Assembly (NCBI RefSeq): GCF_000471905.2
Contig: NW_006497023.1
Location: 2,292,214-2,356,213, forward strand
Reading direction: 5' to 3'
Length of the DNA: 64,000 bases
DNA from: Amborella trichopoda
Taxonomy: Eukaryota; Streptophyta; Magnoliopsida; Amborellales; Amborellaceae
Both the position numbers and the translations under genes were made by a program. Under the pieces are notes generated by a model. That model saw only the letters and a program-made list of their open reading frames with translations, was not told where the DNA came from and did not search any database. Shown here one piece after another: positions 32,701 through 45,300 of the stretch. Each line of letters opens with the position of its first letter. Within the stretch, counting starts at the first letter, position 1.

Positions 32701-35700
32701 ACGGTCATGTATTGTGGACCAAGGATGAGCAGTTTTGGGTCATGCAGTATGGAACGAGGCGAGGAGGTTTAGGGTCACGCGTTATAGACTAAGGCTGAGC
32801 AGTTCAGAGTCATGCAGTATGGACCGAGGCTAAACAGTTGAGGGCCATGTAATGTGGACCGAGGATGAGCAGTTTTGGGTCATGCAGTATGGACCGAGGC
32901 TGAGAAGTTTAGGGTCATACAGTATAGACCGATGCTGAGCAGTTTAGGTTCATGTATTGTGGACGAAGGATGAGCAGTTTTGGGTCATGCAGTATGGACC
33001 GAGGCGGAGCAGTTTAGGGTCATGCAGTATGGACTGAGCCTAAGCAGTAGGGGCTGAGGCTGAGTACTTTAGAGTCATGTAGTATGGACTAAAGCTTAAT
33101 GATCATGCAGTGTGGACCGAGGCTAAGCAGTTTAAGGGTCATGTAGTATGGAATGAGGCCCAGCTATCCAGGGTTATGCTGTATGGATCTAAGTTGAGAA
33201 GTTTAGGTTGATCAAGGGGAAACAGTTTAGGGTCATGTTGTTTGGACAGAGGCTGAGCAGTTTATGGTGCTGCAACATCGACAAAGGCTGACCAATTTAA
33301 GTTCATGCAGTATGTACCGAGGGTGCGCAGTTTAGGGTCATGCAGTATGTACCGAGGCTGAGCAATTTTGGGGCATGCAGTATGGACCGAGACTGAGCAG
33401 TTTAGCATCATGCAGTATGGACCGAGGCAGAGCAGTCTAGGGTCTTGCAGTATGGACCGAGGCTGGGCAGGTAAAGGTCATGCAGAATGAACCTAGGTTA
33501 GGCTGTTTAGCGTCATGCGGTATGGACGGAGGCGGAGCAGTTTGGGGTCATAAGTGTGGACAGAGCCTGAGCAGTTTAGGGTCATACAGTATGTACCAAG
33601 CCTGAGCAGTTTAGGTCATGCAGTAAGGATTGAGGTTGAGCATTTTACGGTCACGCTGTACGAGCTGAGGTTGAGCAGTTTAGAGTCATGCAGTATTGAC
33701 CGAGGCTTTATAATAATGTAGTGTGGACCAAAGCTGAGCAGTTTAGGGGTGATCCAGTATTGATCGAGTCTCAGCCGTATTGGGTCATGTAGTATGGATC
33801 TACGCTGAGTGGTTTAGGGTCTTGCAGTATGGACCGACGCTTAGCAATTTAAGGTCCAACAGTATCGATGTAGGCTGCCTACTTTAGGGCCGTGCAGTAT
33901 TTACTGAGGCTAAGATGTTTAGGGTCATGCAGTTTGTATCGACGCTGCGCAGTTTAGGGTCATCCAGTATTGATCGAGGCTGAGCAGTTTAGGATTATGC
34001 ACCATGGACCGAAGCTGAGCTATTTAGGGTCATGAAGTATGGATTGAGAATGAGCAATTTAGGGTCATATAGTATGGATGGAGTCTGAGCAGTTTAGGGT
34101 CATGCAGTATGTAGTGAGGCTAAGCAGTTTAGGGTTATGCAGTATGTTCCAAGGCTTTAAGGTCACGCAGTATGGACCGAGGCTGAGCAGTTTAGGGTCA
34201 ATTAGTATGGAACGAGGCTCAGCCGTATAGGGCCATATAGTACGGACTGACGTCGACCAGTTTATGATCTTGCAGTATGGATCGAGGTAGAGCAGTATTG
34301 GGTCATGTAGTGTGGACCTAGAATGTGCTGTTTAGGGTCATGTAGAATGGACTGAGGCAGAGCAGTTTAGGGTCATGTAGTATGGATCGAGGCTTTATGG
34401 TCATACAGTGAGGACCGAGGCTGAGAAACTTAGGGTCGTGCAGTGTGGATTGTGGTTGAGTAGCATAGAGTCATACAGTATGCACCAAGGCTTTATGATC
34501 ATGCAGTGTAGTTTGAGGCTGAGCGGTTTAGTGGTCATGCTGTATGGAACCACACTTTATGATCATGCAGTGTAGATTAAGGCTGAGCAGTTCAGGGGTC
34601 ATGTAGTATGGTAAGGTCTTGCAGTATGCATATAGGCGGCGCAATTTAGGGCCATGCAGTATTGGCCGCGGTGGAGAAGATTAGGGTCACGCAGTATGGA
34701 CTGAGGCTAAGAAGATTAGGCTCCTGCAGTATCGACCGAGGCTAACCTCTTTAGGGTCATGCAGTAGGTATCGAGGCCGAGTAGTTTAGGGTCATGCAGT
34801 ATGTACTCAGGCATAGCGGTTTAGGGTCATGTAGTATCAACTGAGGCTAAGCAGTTTAGGATTATGCAGTATGGACCAAGGCTGTGTAGTTTAGGGTCAT
34901 GCAGTATGGACCGTGGTTGAGTAGTTTAGGGTCTGGTAGTTCGTAGCGAAGTTGAGCAGTTTAAGTTCAAGTACTATGGACCGAGGCTTTATGGTCATGC
35001 AGCGTGGACCGGGGCAGAGCAATGTAGGGTCAATGAGTATGGAACGAGGCTTTGTAGTGTAGGGCCATGCAGTATGGACCAAGGTCAAGCAACTTAGGGT
35101 CTTACAGTATGGACCGCGGTAGGGCTGTATTGGGTCATGTAGTCTGGACCTAGGATCTTCTGTTTAGGGTTATGCAGTGTGGACCATGGCTGAGCAGTTT
35201 AAGGTCATGCAGTATGTACGGAGGTCTTATTGTCGTGTAGTGTGGATCGAGGTTGAGCAGTTTAGGGCCATGCAGTATGGACCGAGGCTGAGAAGTTTAG
35301 AGTCATGCAGTATGGATCGAGGCTTTATGATCATGTAGTGTAGATTGAGGCTGAGCAGTTTAGAGGTCATGCAGTATGGAACGAGGATTTATGGTCATGC
35401 AGTGTGGACTAAGGCTGAGCAGTTTAGGGGTCATGCAGTATGGAACGAGGCTCAGCCGTATAATGTCTTGCAGTGCTGTTCTAAGTGCTGTAGTTTAGGG
35501 TCATCCAGTATGGGCAGAGGTGGAGCAGTTTAAGGTCATGCAGTATGGACTGAGGCTAAGTAGTTAAGGGTCCTACAGTATCAATCGAGGGTGACCACTT
35601 TAGGGTCATGCAGTAGATACTGAGGCTGAGCAGTTTAAGGTCATGCAGTATGTACCTAGTCCGAGCGATTTAGGGTCATGCAGTATCAATCGAGGCTGAG

Positions 35701-38700
35701 CAGTTTAGGATTATGCAGTGTGGATTGAAGCAGTGTAGTTTAGGGTCGTGTAGTATGGACTGAGCTTGAGAAATTTAAGGTCATGTAGTACGTACCGAGG
35801 CTGAGTAGTTTAGGGTCATGAAGTATGGACTGAGGCTGAGCTGTTTTGGGTCTTACATTATGGACCTAGGCAGAGCAGTTTTGAGTCATGCTGTATGGAC
35901 CGAGGCAGAGCAGTTTTGGGTCATGCAGTAAGGATCGAGGCTGAGCAGTTTAGTGTCATGTAGAATGGACCGAGGCTTTATGGTCATGTAGTGGGGAATA
36001 AGTCTGAGCAGTTATGGGTCATGTTGTATGGATTGAGGCTCAACAGTATAGTGTCATGCAGTATTGACCAAGGTGAAGTAGTTTAGGGTCATGCTGTATT
36101 GACCAAGGTTGAGATGTTTAGGGTCAAGTAGTATGGATCGACGCTAAGCAATTTAGGGTCTTCGAAAATGAACCGAGGTGGAACAGTTATGGGTCATGCA
36201 GCAGGAGTCAAGGCTGAGCAATTTAAGGTCATGTAGGAGGGATGGAGGCGGAGCAATATAGGGCCATGCAGTATGGACCAAGCCTTAACAGTTTAGTGTC
36301 ATGCAGTGTGTACTGAGGCTGAGCAGTTTAGGGTCATGCAGTATGGACCGAGGCTGGACATTTTAGGGTCATGCAGTATGGACCGAGGCTGAGCAGTTTA
36401 GAGTCATTAAGTATGGACCGAGGCTTTTTGATTGTAGTGTGGACCGAGCCTGAGCAGTTTAGGGTCATGTAGTATGGAGCGAGGTTTAGCCATAAAGGGT
36501 CGTGCCATATGGATCTAGGCCAAGCTATTTAGGGTCATGCAGTATGGATTGAGACAGAGGAGTTTAGTGTCATGCAGTATGGACTGAGGCTAAGCAGTTT
36601 AGGGTCTTGCAGTATGGACCGAGGCTGACCACTTTAAGGACATTTAGTTTATACTTAGGGTGATTAGTTAAGGGTCATGCAATATGTACCGAGGCAGAGC
36701 AGTTTAGGGTCATGCAGCATGAACCGAGACTGACTAGTTTAGGGTCATGCAGTATGGACCGAGACCGATTAGTTTAGGGTCTTGCAGTATGGACCCAAGC
36801 TGATAAGTTAAGGGTTATATAGCATGAACCGAGGCTAGCAGTTTAGGGTCATACAGTATGGAACAAGGCAGAGCAGTTTAGGGTCATGCAGTATGGTCCA
36901 AGGCTGAGACATTTAGGGTTAAGAAGTATGTACCGAGGCTGTGAAGTATAGGGCCATGTAGTATGGACCGTGGTTGAGTATTTTTTGGTCATGCAACATG
37001 TGCCGAGGCTGAGCAGTTTAGAGTCATGTTGTATGGATCGAGGCTGAGCAGTATATGGTCATGCAGTATGGATCTAGGCTGAGCAGTTTGGGGTCATGCA
37101 TTATGGACCAAGGGGGAAAAATTTAGGGTCAAGCATGTCGACCGAGGTTAAGCAGTTTAAAGGTTCTGTAGTATCCACCGAGGCTTACCACTTTAGGGTC
37201 ATACAGTATGTACCGAGGCTGAACAGTTTAGGGTGAAATAGGATGTACCGAGGCTGAACAGTTTAGGGTCATGCAGTATGGACCAAGGCTGAGCAGTTTG
37301 GGATTATGCAGTATTGACCGATGCTTAGCATTTTAGGGTCGTGCAGCATGGACCGCGGCTGAGAAGTTTTAGGTTATGCAGTATGGACCGTGTCTGAGCA
37401 GTTTAGGGTCATGCAAAATGTATTGCAGCAGAATAGCTTATGGTCATGTAGTATGGACCGAGGCTGAGTTGGTTAGGGTCATATTTACAGAACGAGGTAG
37501 AGCAGTAGAGCATCATGTAGTATGAACCTAGGATGAGCTGTATAGGATCATGCAATATGCAGTTTAGGGTCATGCAGTATAGACCGAGACTTTATGGTCA
37601 TGCAATGTGGACTGAGCTTGAGCAAGTTAGGTTCATGCAGTATGGACCAAGGTGAGAACTTTAAGGCCATGCAGTATGGACCGAGGCGAAGAAGTTTCTG
37701 GTCTTGTAGTATGGACAGAGGCTGAGCAGTTAAGGGTCATGCAAAATAAACCAAGGTTATGCAGTTTAGGGTCATGACTTCTGGGCCGAGGCGGAGCAGT
37801 TTAGGGTCATGCAGTATGGACCGAGTCTGAGCAGTTTAAGGTCATGCACTATGTACCGAGGCTAAGCACATTAGGTCATGCAGTATGGACCGAGGTTGAG
37901 CATTTTAGGGTCATGCAGTATGGGTCGAGCCTGAGCAGTTTAGAGCCATGCAGTATGGACCGAGGCTTTATGATCATGTAGTGTGGATCGAGGCTGAGCA
38001 GTTTTGGGGTCGTGCAGTATGGAAGAAGGCTCAGCCGTATAGGGTCATGCAGTATGGATCTAGGCTAAGCAGTTTAGGGTCATGCGGTATAGACCAAGGC
38101 AGAGCAGCTTAAGGTCATGCAGTATGGACTTAGGGTGAGTAGTTTAGGGTCATGCAGTATGGAGCAGTTTAGGGTCATGGAGTAGAGCAGTATTGGGTCA
38201 TGTAGTATGGACCGAGGTAGAGCAGTATTGGGTTATGTAGTGTGGACTTAGGACATTCTTATTAGGGTCATGCAATATGGACCCAGGCTGAGCCGTTTAG
38301 AGTCATGTAATATGGATCGAGGCTTTATGATCTTGCAGTGTGGAACGAGGCTGAGCAGCTTAGGGGTCATGCATTATGGAACGAGGCCTAACCATACAGG
38401 GTCGTGTTGTATGGATCTAGGTTAAGCAATTTTGGGTCGTGCACTATGTGCCGAGGCTGAGCAGTATTGGGTCTTGCAGTATGGAATGAGGCTTAGCAGT
38501 TAACGATCATGCAGCACGAACTGAGGCTATGCAGTATTGGGTCATCCACTATGGACCGAGGCGGAGCATTTTAGGGTCATGCCGTATGGACCTAGCCTGA
38601 GCAGTTTAGGGTCATGCAGTATGATCCGAGGTTGCGCATTTTATGGTCATGCAGTATGGCTCGAGGCTGAAAAGTTTAGAGTCATGTTGTATGCACCGTG

Positions 38701-40924
38701 GCTTTGTGATCATGCAATGTGGACCGAGGCTGGGCAGTTTAGGGGTCATGGAGTATGGAAGGAGGCTCAACCGTATTGGGTCATGCAGTATGGATCTAGT
38801 CTGAGCAGTTTAAGGCCCCGTAGTATGGATCGAGGCGGAGCAGTTTTGGGTCATGCAGTATGGACTGAGGCTGAGCAATATTGGGTCGTGCCGTATTGAC
38901 CGAGGGCGACCACTTTAAGGCCACACAGTATGTACCGAGGCTGAGTAGTTTAGGGTCATGCAATATGTACTAAGGCTGAAAATTTTAGGGTCATGCAGTA
39001 TGGGTCGTGGCATAGCAGTTTAGGTTTATGCAGTATGGAAAGAGGCTGAGCAGTTTATGGACATGCGGAATGGACCGAGGCTGAGCAGTTTGGGCTCATG
39101 TTGTATACACCAAGGTTGAGCATTTTAGGTCATGCAGTATGGGCCGAGGCTAAGCAGTTTACAGTCATGTAGCATGGATTGAGGCTTTATGATCTTGCAG
39201 TGTGGACTGAGGCTCAGCAGTTTAGGGGTCATGCAGTTTGGAACGAGGCCCAACTATACGTAGTTGTGCTGTATGGATCTAGGTTGTACAGTTTGCGGTC
39301 ATGCAATATGGATAGAGGTGGAGCAGTTTTGTATCAAGCAGTATGGATCGAGTTGGGCAGTTGAGGGTGTAGCAGTATCGACCGAGGCTGACCACTTTAG
39401 GTTCATGTAGTACGTACCGAGGGTGAGCAGTTTAGGGTCATAGAGTACGTACTGAGGCTGAGTAGTTTAGGGTCATATAGTATGGACCGAGACTTAGGAG
39501 TTTAGGGTGATGCAATATGGACAAAGGATTAGATGTCAAGGGTCATGTAGCATGAATCAAGACTAAGTAGTTTAGGGTCATGCAGTATGGATCGAGGCGG
39601 ATCACTTTAGAGTCATGCAGTATGGCCTGACCCTGAGCAGTTTATGGTAATGCAGTATGATCCGAGGATGACCATTTTAGGGACATGCAGTATGGGTCAA
39701 GGCTGAGAAGATTAGAGTCATGCAGTATGGATCGAGGCTTTATGATCATGCAGTGTTGACCGAGGCAGAGTAGTTTAAGGGTCATGTATTTTGGAACGAG
39801 GCTCAGCCATATAGGGTCATGCAGTATGCATCTAGGCGGAGCAGTTTAGTGTTATGCAGTAAGGACCGAGGCGGAGTAGTTTCGTGTTATGCAGTAAGGA
39901 CCGAGGCTGAGCAGTATAGTGTTATGCAGTAAGGACCGAGGCGGAGCAGTTCAGGGGAATGCAGTATTGACCGAGGCTGACAAGTTTAGTGTTCTGCTGT
40001 TCCAACTGAGGCTAACCACATTAGGGTCATGCAGTATGTACCAAGGCTGAGCACTTTAGGGTCATACAGTATGTACCGAGGCTGAGCAGTTAAGGGTCAT
40101 GCGGTAAGGGCTGAGGCTAGGCAGTTTAGGATTATACAATATGGACCGAGGCTGAGCAGTTTAGGATCATGCGGTATGGACTGAGCCTCAACAGTTTAGG
40201 CTCATGCCGTATGTTCTGAGGCTGAGCTGCTTAGGGTCATGCTGTATGGAGCAAGGCTGAGCAGTTTAGGGTCATGCTGTATAGAACAGTACTAGGTCAT
40301 GTAGTGGGGACCAAGAATGTACTATATAGGGTCATGCAGTATGGACCGAGGCTAAGCAGTTTAGGGTCATGCAGTATGGATCGAGACTTTATATTCATGC
40401 AGTGCGGCCCGCAGCTGAGCTGTTTAGTGCCATGCAATATGGACCGAGGCTGAGCAGTATAGGGTCATGCGTTAAGGACCGAGGTCGAGTAGTTTAGGTT
40501 CTTGCTGAATGGGTCGAGACTGAGCAGTTAAGGGTCAAGCAGCATGAACCGAGGCAGAGCAGTTTAGGGTCATGCAGTATGGACCGAGGCAGAGCAGTTT
40601 CGGGCCCTGCAAGATGGACTGAAGCTGAGGAGTTAAGGGTCATGCAACATGAACCAAGGTTGTGCAGTTTACGTTTATGCCGTATCGACTGAGCCAGAGC
40701 AGTTTAAGGCCATGCAGTATGGACCGAGACTAACCAGTTTAGGGTCATGCAATATGTACCAAGGCTGGGCAGTTTAGGGTCATGCAGTATGGACCGAGGT
40801 TGAGCATTTTGGGGTCATGCAGTATGGGCCAAGGATGAGCAGTTTAGAGTCATGCGATATGGACAGAGGCTTTATGATCTTGCACTGTGGGCCAAGGCCT
40901 AGCACTTTAGGGGTCATGCGGAAT

Positions 40925-43900
40925 GGAACGTGCCCTAGCCATACAGTGTCATGCTGTATGGATCTAGACTAAGAAGTTTAGGGTCATGAAGTATAGACCG
41001 AGATGGAGTAGTTTAGGGTCATGCTATATGGGCCGAGGCTGCGCAGGTTATGGTTTGGCTGTATCGACAGAGGCTGACAACTTTTGGTTCATGCAGTATG
41101 TACTGGGGGTGAGAAGTTTAGGTTCATGCAGTATGTACCGTGGCTGAACAGTTTAGGGTCACGCAGTATGGACCAAGACTGAGTAGTTTAGGGTCATCCA
41201 GTATGGATTGAGGCTATGCAGGTAATGATCATGAATCATGAACCGAGGCTAAGTAGTTTAGGGTCATGCAGTATCGATTGAGGAGGAGAAGTTTAGGGTC
41301 ATGTAGTGTGGATCGAGGCTAAGCAGTTTAGGGTCATGTAGTATGTACCGACGCTGAGCAGTTTGGGGTCATGCAGTACGGACTGAGGTTGAGCATTTTA
41401 GGGTCGTGTAGTATGGGTCGAGGCTGAGCAGTTTAGAGTCATGCAGTCTGGAATGGGGATCAGCCGTATTAGGTCATGCAATATGGATCTGGGATGAGCA
41501 GTTTAGGGTCATGCAGAATGGACCTAGGCAGAGCAGTTTATGGTCATGCAGTATGGATTGAGCTTGAGCAGTTTAGGGTCAGGCAGTATTGACTGAGGCT
41601 GAGCTGTTTACGGTCATGGAGTATTGATCGAGGCTGAGCAGTTTAAGGTCATGCAGTATGGATCGAGGTCAAGCAATATAGGGTCATGTGATGTGCACCT
41701 AGGTTGTGCTGTTTAGGTTCATGCAGTATGTTGTACAGAGGCTGAACAGTTCAGGGTCATACAATATGGAATGAAGCTTTATGGTCAAGTAGTGTGGACT
41801 GAGGCTGAGCAGTTTAGGCTCCTGCAATATGGACCGAGGTCCAACAGTTCAGGGTCTTACAGTGTGGACCGATGCTGAGACGTTAAGGGTCATTCAGCGT
41901 TAATCGAGGCTTAGCTATTTTGGATTATGCAGTATGGTTCGTGGCGAAGCAGCCTAGGGTCATGCAGTATAGGCCAAGGCTGAGCCAGTTAGGGTCTAGC
42001 AGTATGGATCGAGGCTTTATGATCACGTTGTGTGGACCGTGGCTGAGCACTTTTGGGATCATACGGTATGGAAGATGAATCAGTCGTATGGGGTAATCTA
42101 ATATGAATCTAAGCTGAGCAGGTTAGAGTCATGCAGCATAGACGGAGGAGGTACAGTTTAGGGTCATGCAGTATGGACCGAGGCAGAGCAGTTTAGGGTC
42201 CTGCAGTATCGACCTAGGCTGACCACTTTTGGGTCAGGCAGTATGTACCGAGGCTCAGCAGTTTAAAGTCACGCAAGATGTACCGAGGCTGAGCAGTTTA
42301 GGGTCATGCACTACGGTCGAGGCTGAAAAGTTTAGGATCATGCAGTATCGATAGAGGCTGAGCAGTTTAGGGTCATGCATTATAAACCGAGGCGGAACAA
42401 TTTAGAGACAAACAATATGCACCAAGCCTGAGTAGTTTAGGGTCATGCAGTGTGAACTGAGGCTGAGCAGTTTAGGGTCATGCAGTATGGACTGAGGCTG
42501 TGCAGTTTAGGGTCATGCAGCATGGATCGAGGTCGCGCAGTATAGGGTCATGTGGTGTGGATTTAGGATGTGTTGTTTAGGGTCACACAGTATTGACTGA
42601 GGCGGAGCAGTTTAAGGTCATGCAATACGGACCGAGGCTTTATGGTCATCCAGTGTGGACCGAGGTTAGGACGTTTAGGATCATGCAGTATGGACTGAGG
42701 CTGAGCAGTTTAGTGTCATGCTGTACGGACCGAGCCCGGGCAGTTTAGGCTCTTGCAGTATGAACTGAGGCTGAGCAGTTAAGGGTCCTGTAACATTAAC
42801 CGAGGCTGAGCAGTTTAAGGGTCATGCAGTATGGAGTGTGCCCTAGCCATACAGGGTCATGCTGTATGGATCTAGACTAAGAAGTTTAGGGTCAGGAAGT
42901 ATGGACCGAGAAGGAGCAGTTTAGGGTCAAGCGGTATCGGCCGAGGCTGAGCAGTTTATGGTTTGGCAATATCGATCGAGGCTGACCACTTTAGGTTAAT
43001 GCAGTATGTACCGAGGCTGAGAAGTTTAGGGTCATGCAGTATGTACCGAGGCTGAGTAGTTTAGGGTCATGCAGTATGGACCCAGAGTGAGTAGTTTAGG
43101 GTCATGCATTATGCACCGAGGCTGTGCAGTTAATGATCATGAATCATGATTTGAGGCTAAGTAGTTTAGGGTCATGCAGTATCGATCGAGGTGGAGCAAT
43201 TTAGGGTCATGTAGTGTGGATCGAGGCTAAGCAGCTCAGAGTCATGCAGTATGTACCGACACTGAACAGTTTAGGGTCATGCAGTACGGACTGAGCTTGA
43301 GCATTTAAGGTCGTGTAGTATGGGTCGAGGCTAAGCAGTTTAGAGTCATGCAGTCTGGAATGGGGATCAGCAGTATTGGGTCATGCAGTTTGGATCTAAG
43401 ATGAGCAGTTTAGAGTCATGCAGTATGGACCGAGGCGGACCAGTTTACGGTCATGCAGTATGGATTGAGCCTGAGCAGTTTAGGGTCATGTAGTATGGAC
43501 TGAGGCTGAGCCGTTTACAGTCATGGAGAATTGATCGAGGCTGAGCAATTTAGGGTCATGCAGTATGGATCGAGGTCGAGTAGCATAGGGTCATGTGGTG
43601 TGGACGTAGGTTGTGCTATTTAGGGTCATGCAGTATGGATCGAGGTCGAGTAGCATAGGGTCATGTGGTGTGGACCTAGGTTGTGCTATTTAGGGTCATG
43701 CAGTATGTTGTACAGAGGCTGAGCAGTTTAGGGTCATGCAATATGGACTGACGCTTTATGGTCATGCAGTGTGGACTAAGGCTGAGCAGTTTAGGGTCCT
43801 GCAGTATGGACTGAGGCCGAGCAGTTTAGGGTCTTACTGTATGGACTGATGCTGAGCAGTTAAGGGTCATTCACCGTTAACCGAGGCTGAGCTGTTTAGG

Positions 43901-44110
43901 ATTATGCAGTATGGACCATGGCGGAGCAGCTTAGGGTGAAGCAGTTTGGGCCCAGGTTGAGCTGGATAGGGTCTTGCAGTATGGATCGAGGCTTTATGAT
44001 CACATTGTGTGGACCGAAGCTGACACTTTAGGGATCATACAGTATGGAACAACGATCAGTCGTATAGGTTCATCCATTATGAAACTAGGCTGGGCAGGTT
44101 ATTTTCATGC
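40925..44110 (+). repeat. Higher-order repeat of about 1.91 kb, second copy lengthened by 70 bp
   Basis: TGCCCTAGCC lies at 40,931 and 42,839 (1,908 bp). The GCAGTCTGGAATGGGGATCAG marker lies near 41,443 and 43,350 (1,907 bp). The later GATCACGTTGTGTGG / GATCACATTGTGTGG marker lies at 42,021 and 43,998 (1,977 bp). The extra 70 bp is explained by a two-monomer duplication at 43,565-43,700. Confidence 0.88.
43561..43700 (+). repeat. 70-bp (dimer) tandem duplication
   Basis: Two successive 70-bp copies containing GGATCGAGGTCGAGTAGCAT and TTGTGCTATTTAGGG differ at only one position (GGACGTAGG versus GGACCTAGG). The near identity shows a recent event compared with the surrounding monomers. Confidence 0.92.
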
Positions 44111-44739
44111 AGCATAGACCGAGGTGGTTTAGTTTAGGGTTATGCATTATGGACCGAGGCTACGCAGTTTAAGGTCCTACAGTATCGACTGAGGCTGACC
44201 ACTTTAGGGTCAGGCAATTTGCACCGAGGCTGAGCAGTTTAGGGTCATGCAAGATGTATCGAGGCTGAGCAGTTTAGGGTCATGCAGTTCGGGCGAGACT
44301 GAAAAGTTTAGGATTATGCAGTATGGATAGACGTTGAGCAGTTTAGGAACCGAGGCTGAGCAATTTAAAAACAAGCAATATGGACCAAGCCTGAGCAGTT
44401 TAGGGTCATGCAGTTTGAACTGAGGCTGAGCAGTTTAGGGTAGTGCTGTATGGACTGAGGCTGTGCACTTTAGGGTCATGCAGTATGGATCGAGATCGAG
44501 CAGTATAGGGTCATGTGGTGTGGATCTAGGATGTGCTGTTTAGGGTCATGCAGTATTGATCGAGCCTGAGCAGTTTAGGGTCATGCAATATGGACCGAGG
44601 CTTTATGGTCATCGTGTGTGGACCGAGGTTGAGACGTTTAGGGTCATGCAGTCTGGACCGAGGCTGAGAAGTTTAGGGTCATGCTGTACGGACCGACGCC
44701 AAGCAGTTTAGGCTCTTACAGTATGGACCGAGGCTGAGC

Positions 44740-44880
44740 AGTTAAAGGTCACGTAGCATTAACCGAGGCAGAGTAGTTTAGGGTCATGCAGTATGGACCG
44801 AGGCTGAGCAGTTAAGGGTCATGTAGCGTTAACCGAGGCAGAGTAGTTTAGGGTCATGCAGTATGGATCGAGGCAAAGCC
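44740..44880 (+). repeat. 70-bp (dimer) tandem duplication
   Basis: ATTAACCGAGGCAGAGTAG preceded by a GAGCAGTTAARGGTCA monomer occurs twice, 70 bp apart, with very few differences. Confidence 0.85.
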
Positions 44881-45300
44881 ATTTAGGGTCATGCAGAATG
44901 GACTGTGGCTTTTTGATCATTCGGTGTAGACTACGGCTGAGCAGTTTAGGGGTCATGCAAAATTGACCGAGGCGTCATGCAGTATGGACCCTGGGCTGAG
45001 CTGTTTAGGGTCATCCAGTATCTACCGAGGCTGACCAGTTTAGGGTCTTACAGTATGTTCCGAGGCTGAGCAGTTTTGGGTCATGCCGTATGTACCCTGG
45101 GGGAGAGGATTTTTGTCATGCAGTATGGACCGACGCTGTGCAGTTTAGGATTATGCTGTAAGGACAGAGCTTGAGTAGTTTAGGACCCTACAATATGGAC
45201 CTAGGCTAAGTTGTTTAGGGACATGCAGTATGAACCGAGCCTGAGCAGTTTGGGGGCATGTAGCACGTACTCCGACTGAGCAGTTTCAGGTCATGGAGTA

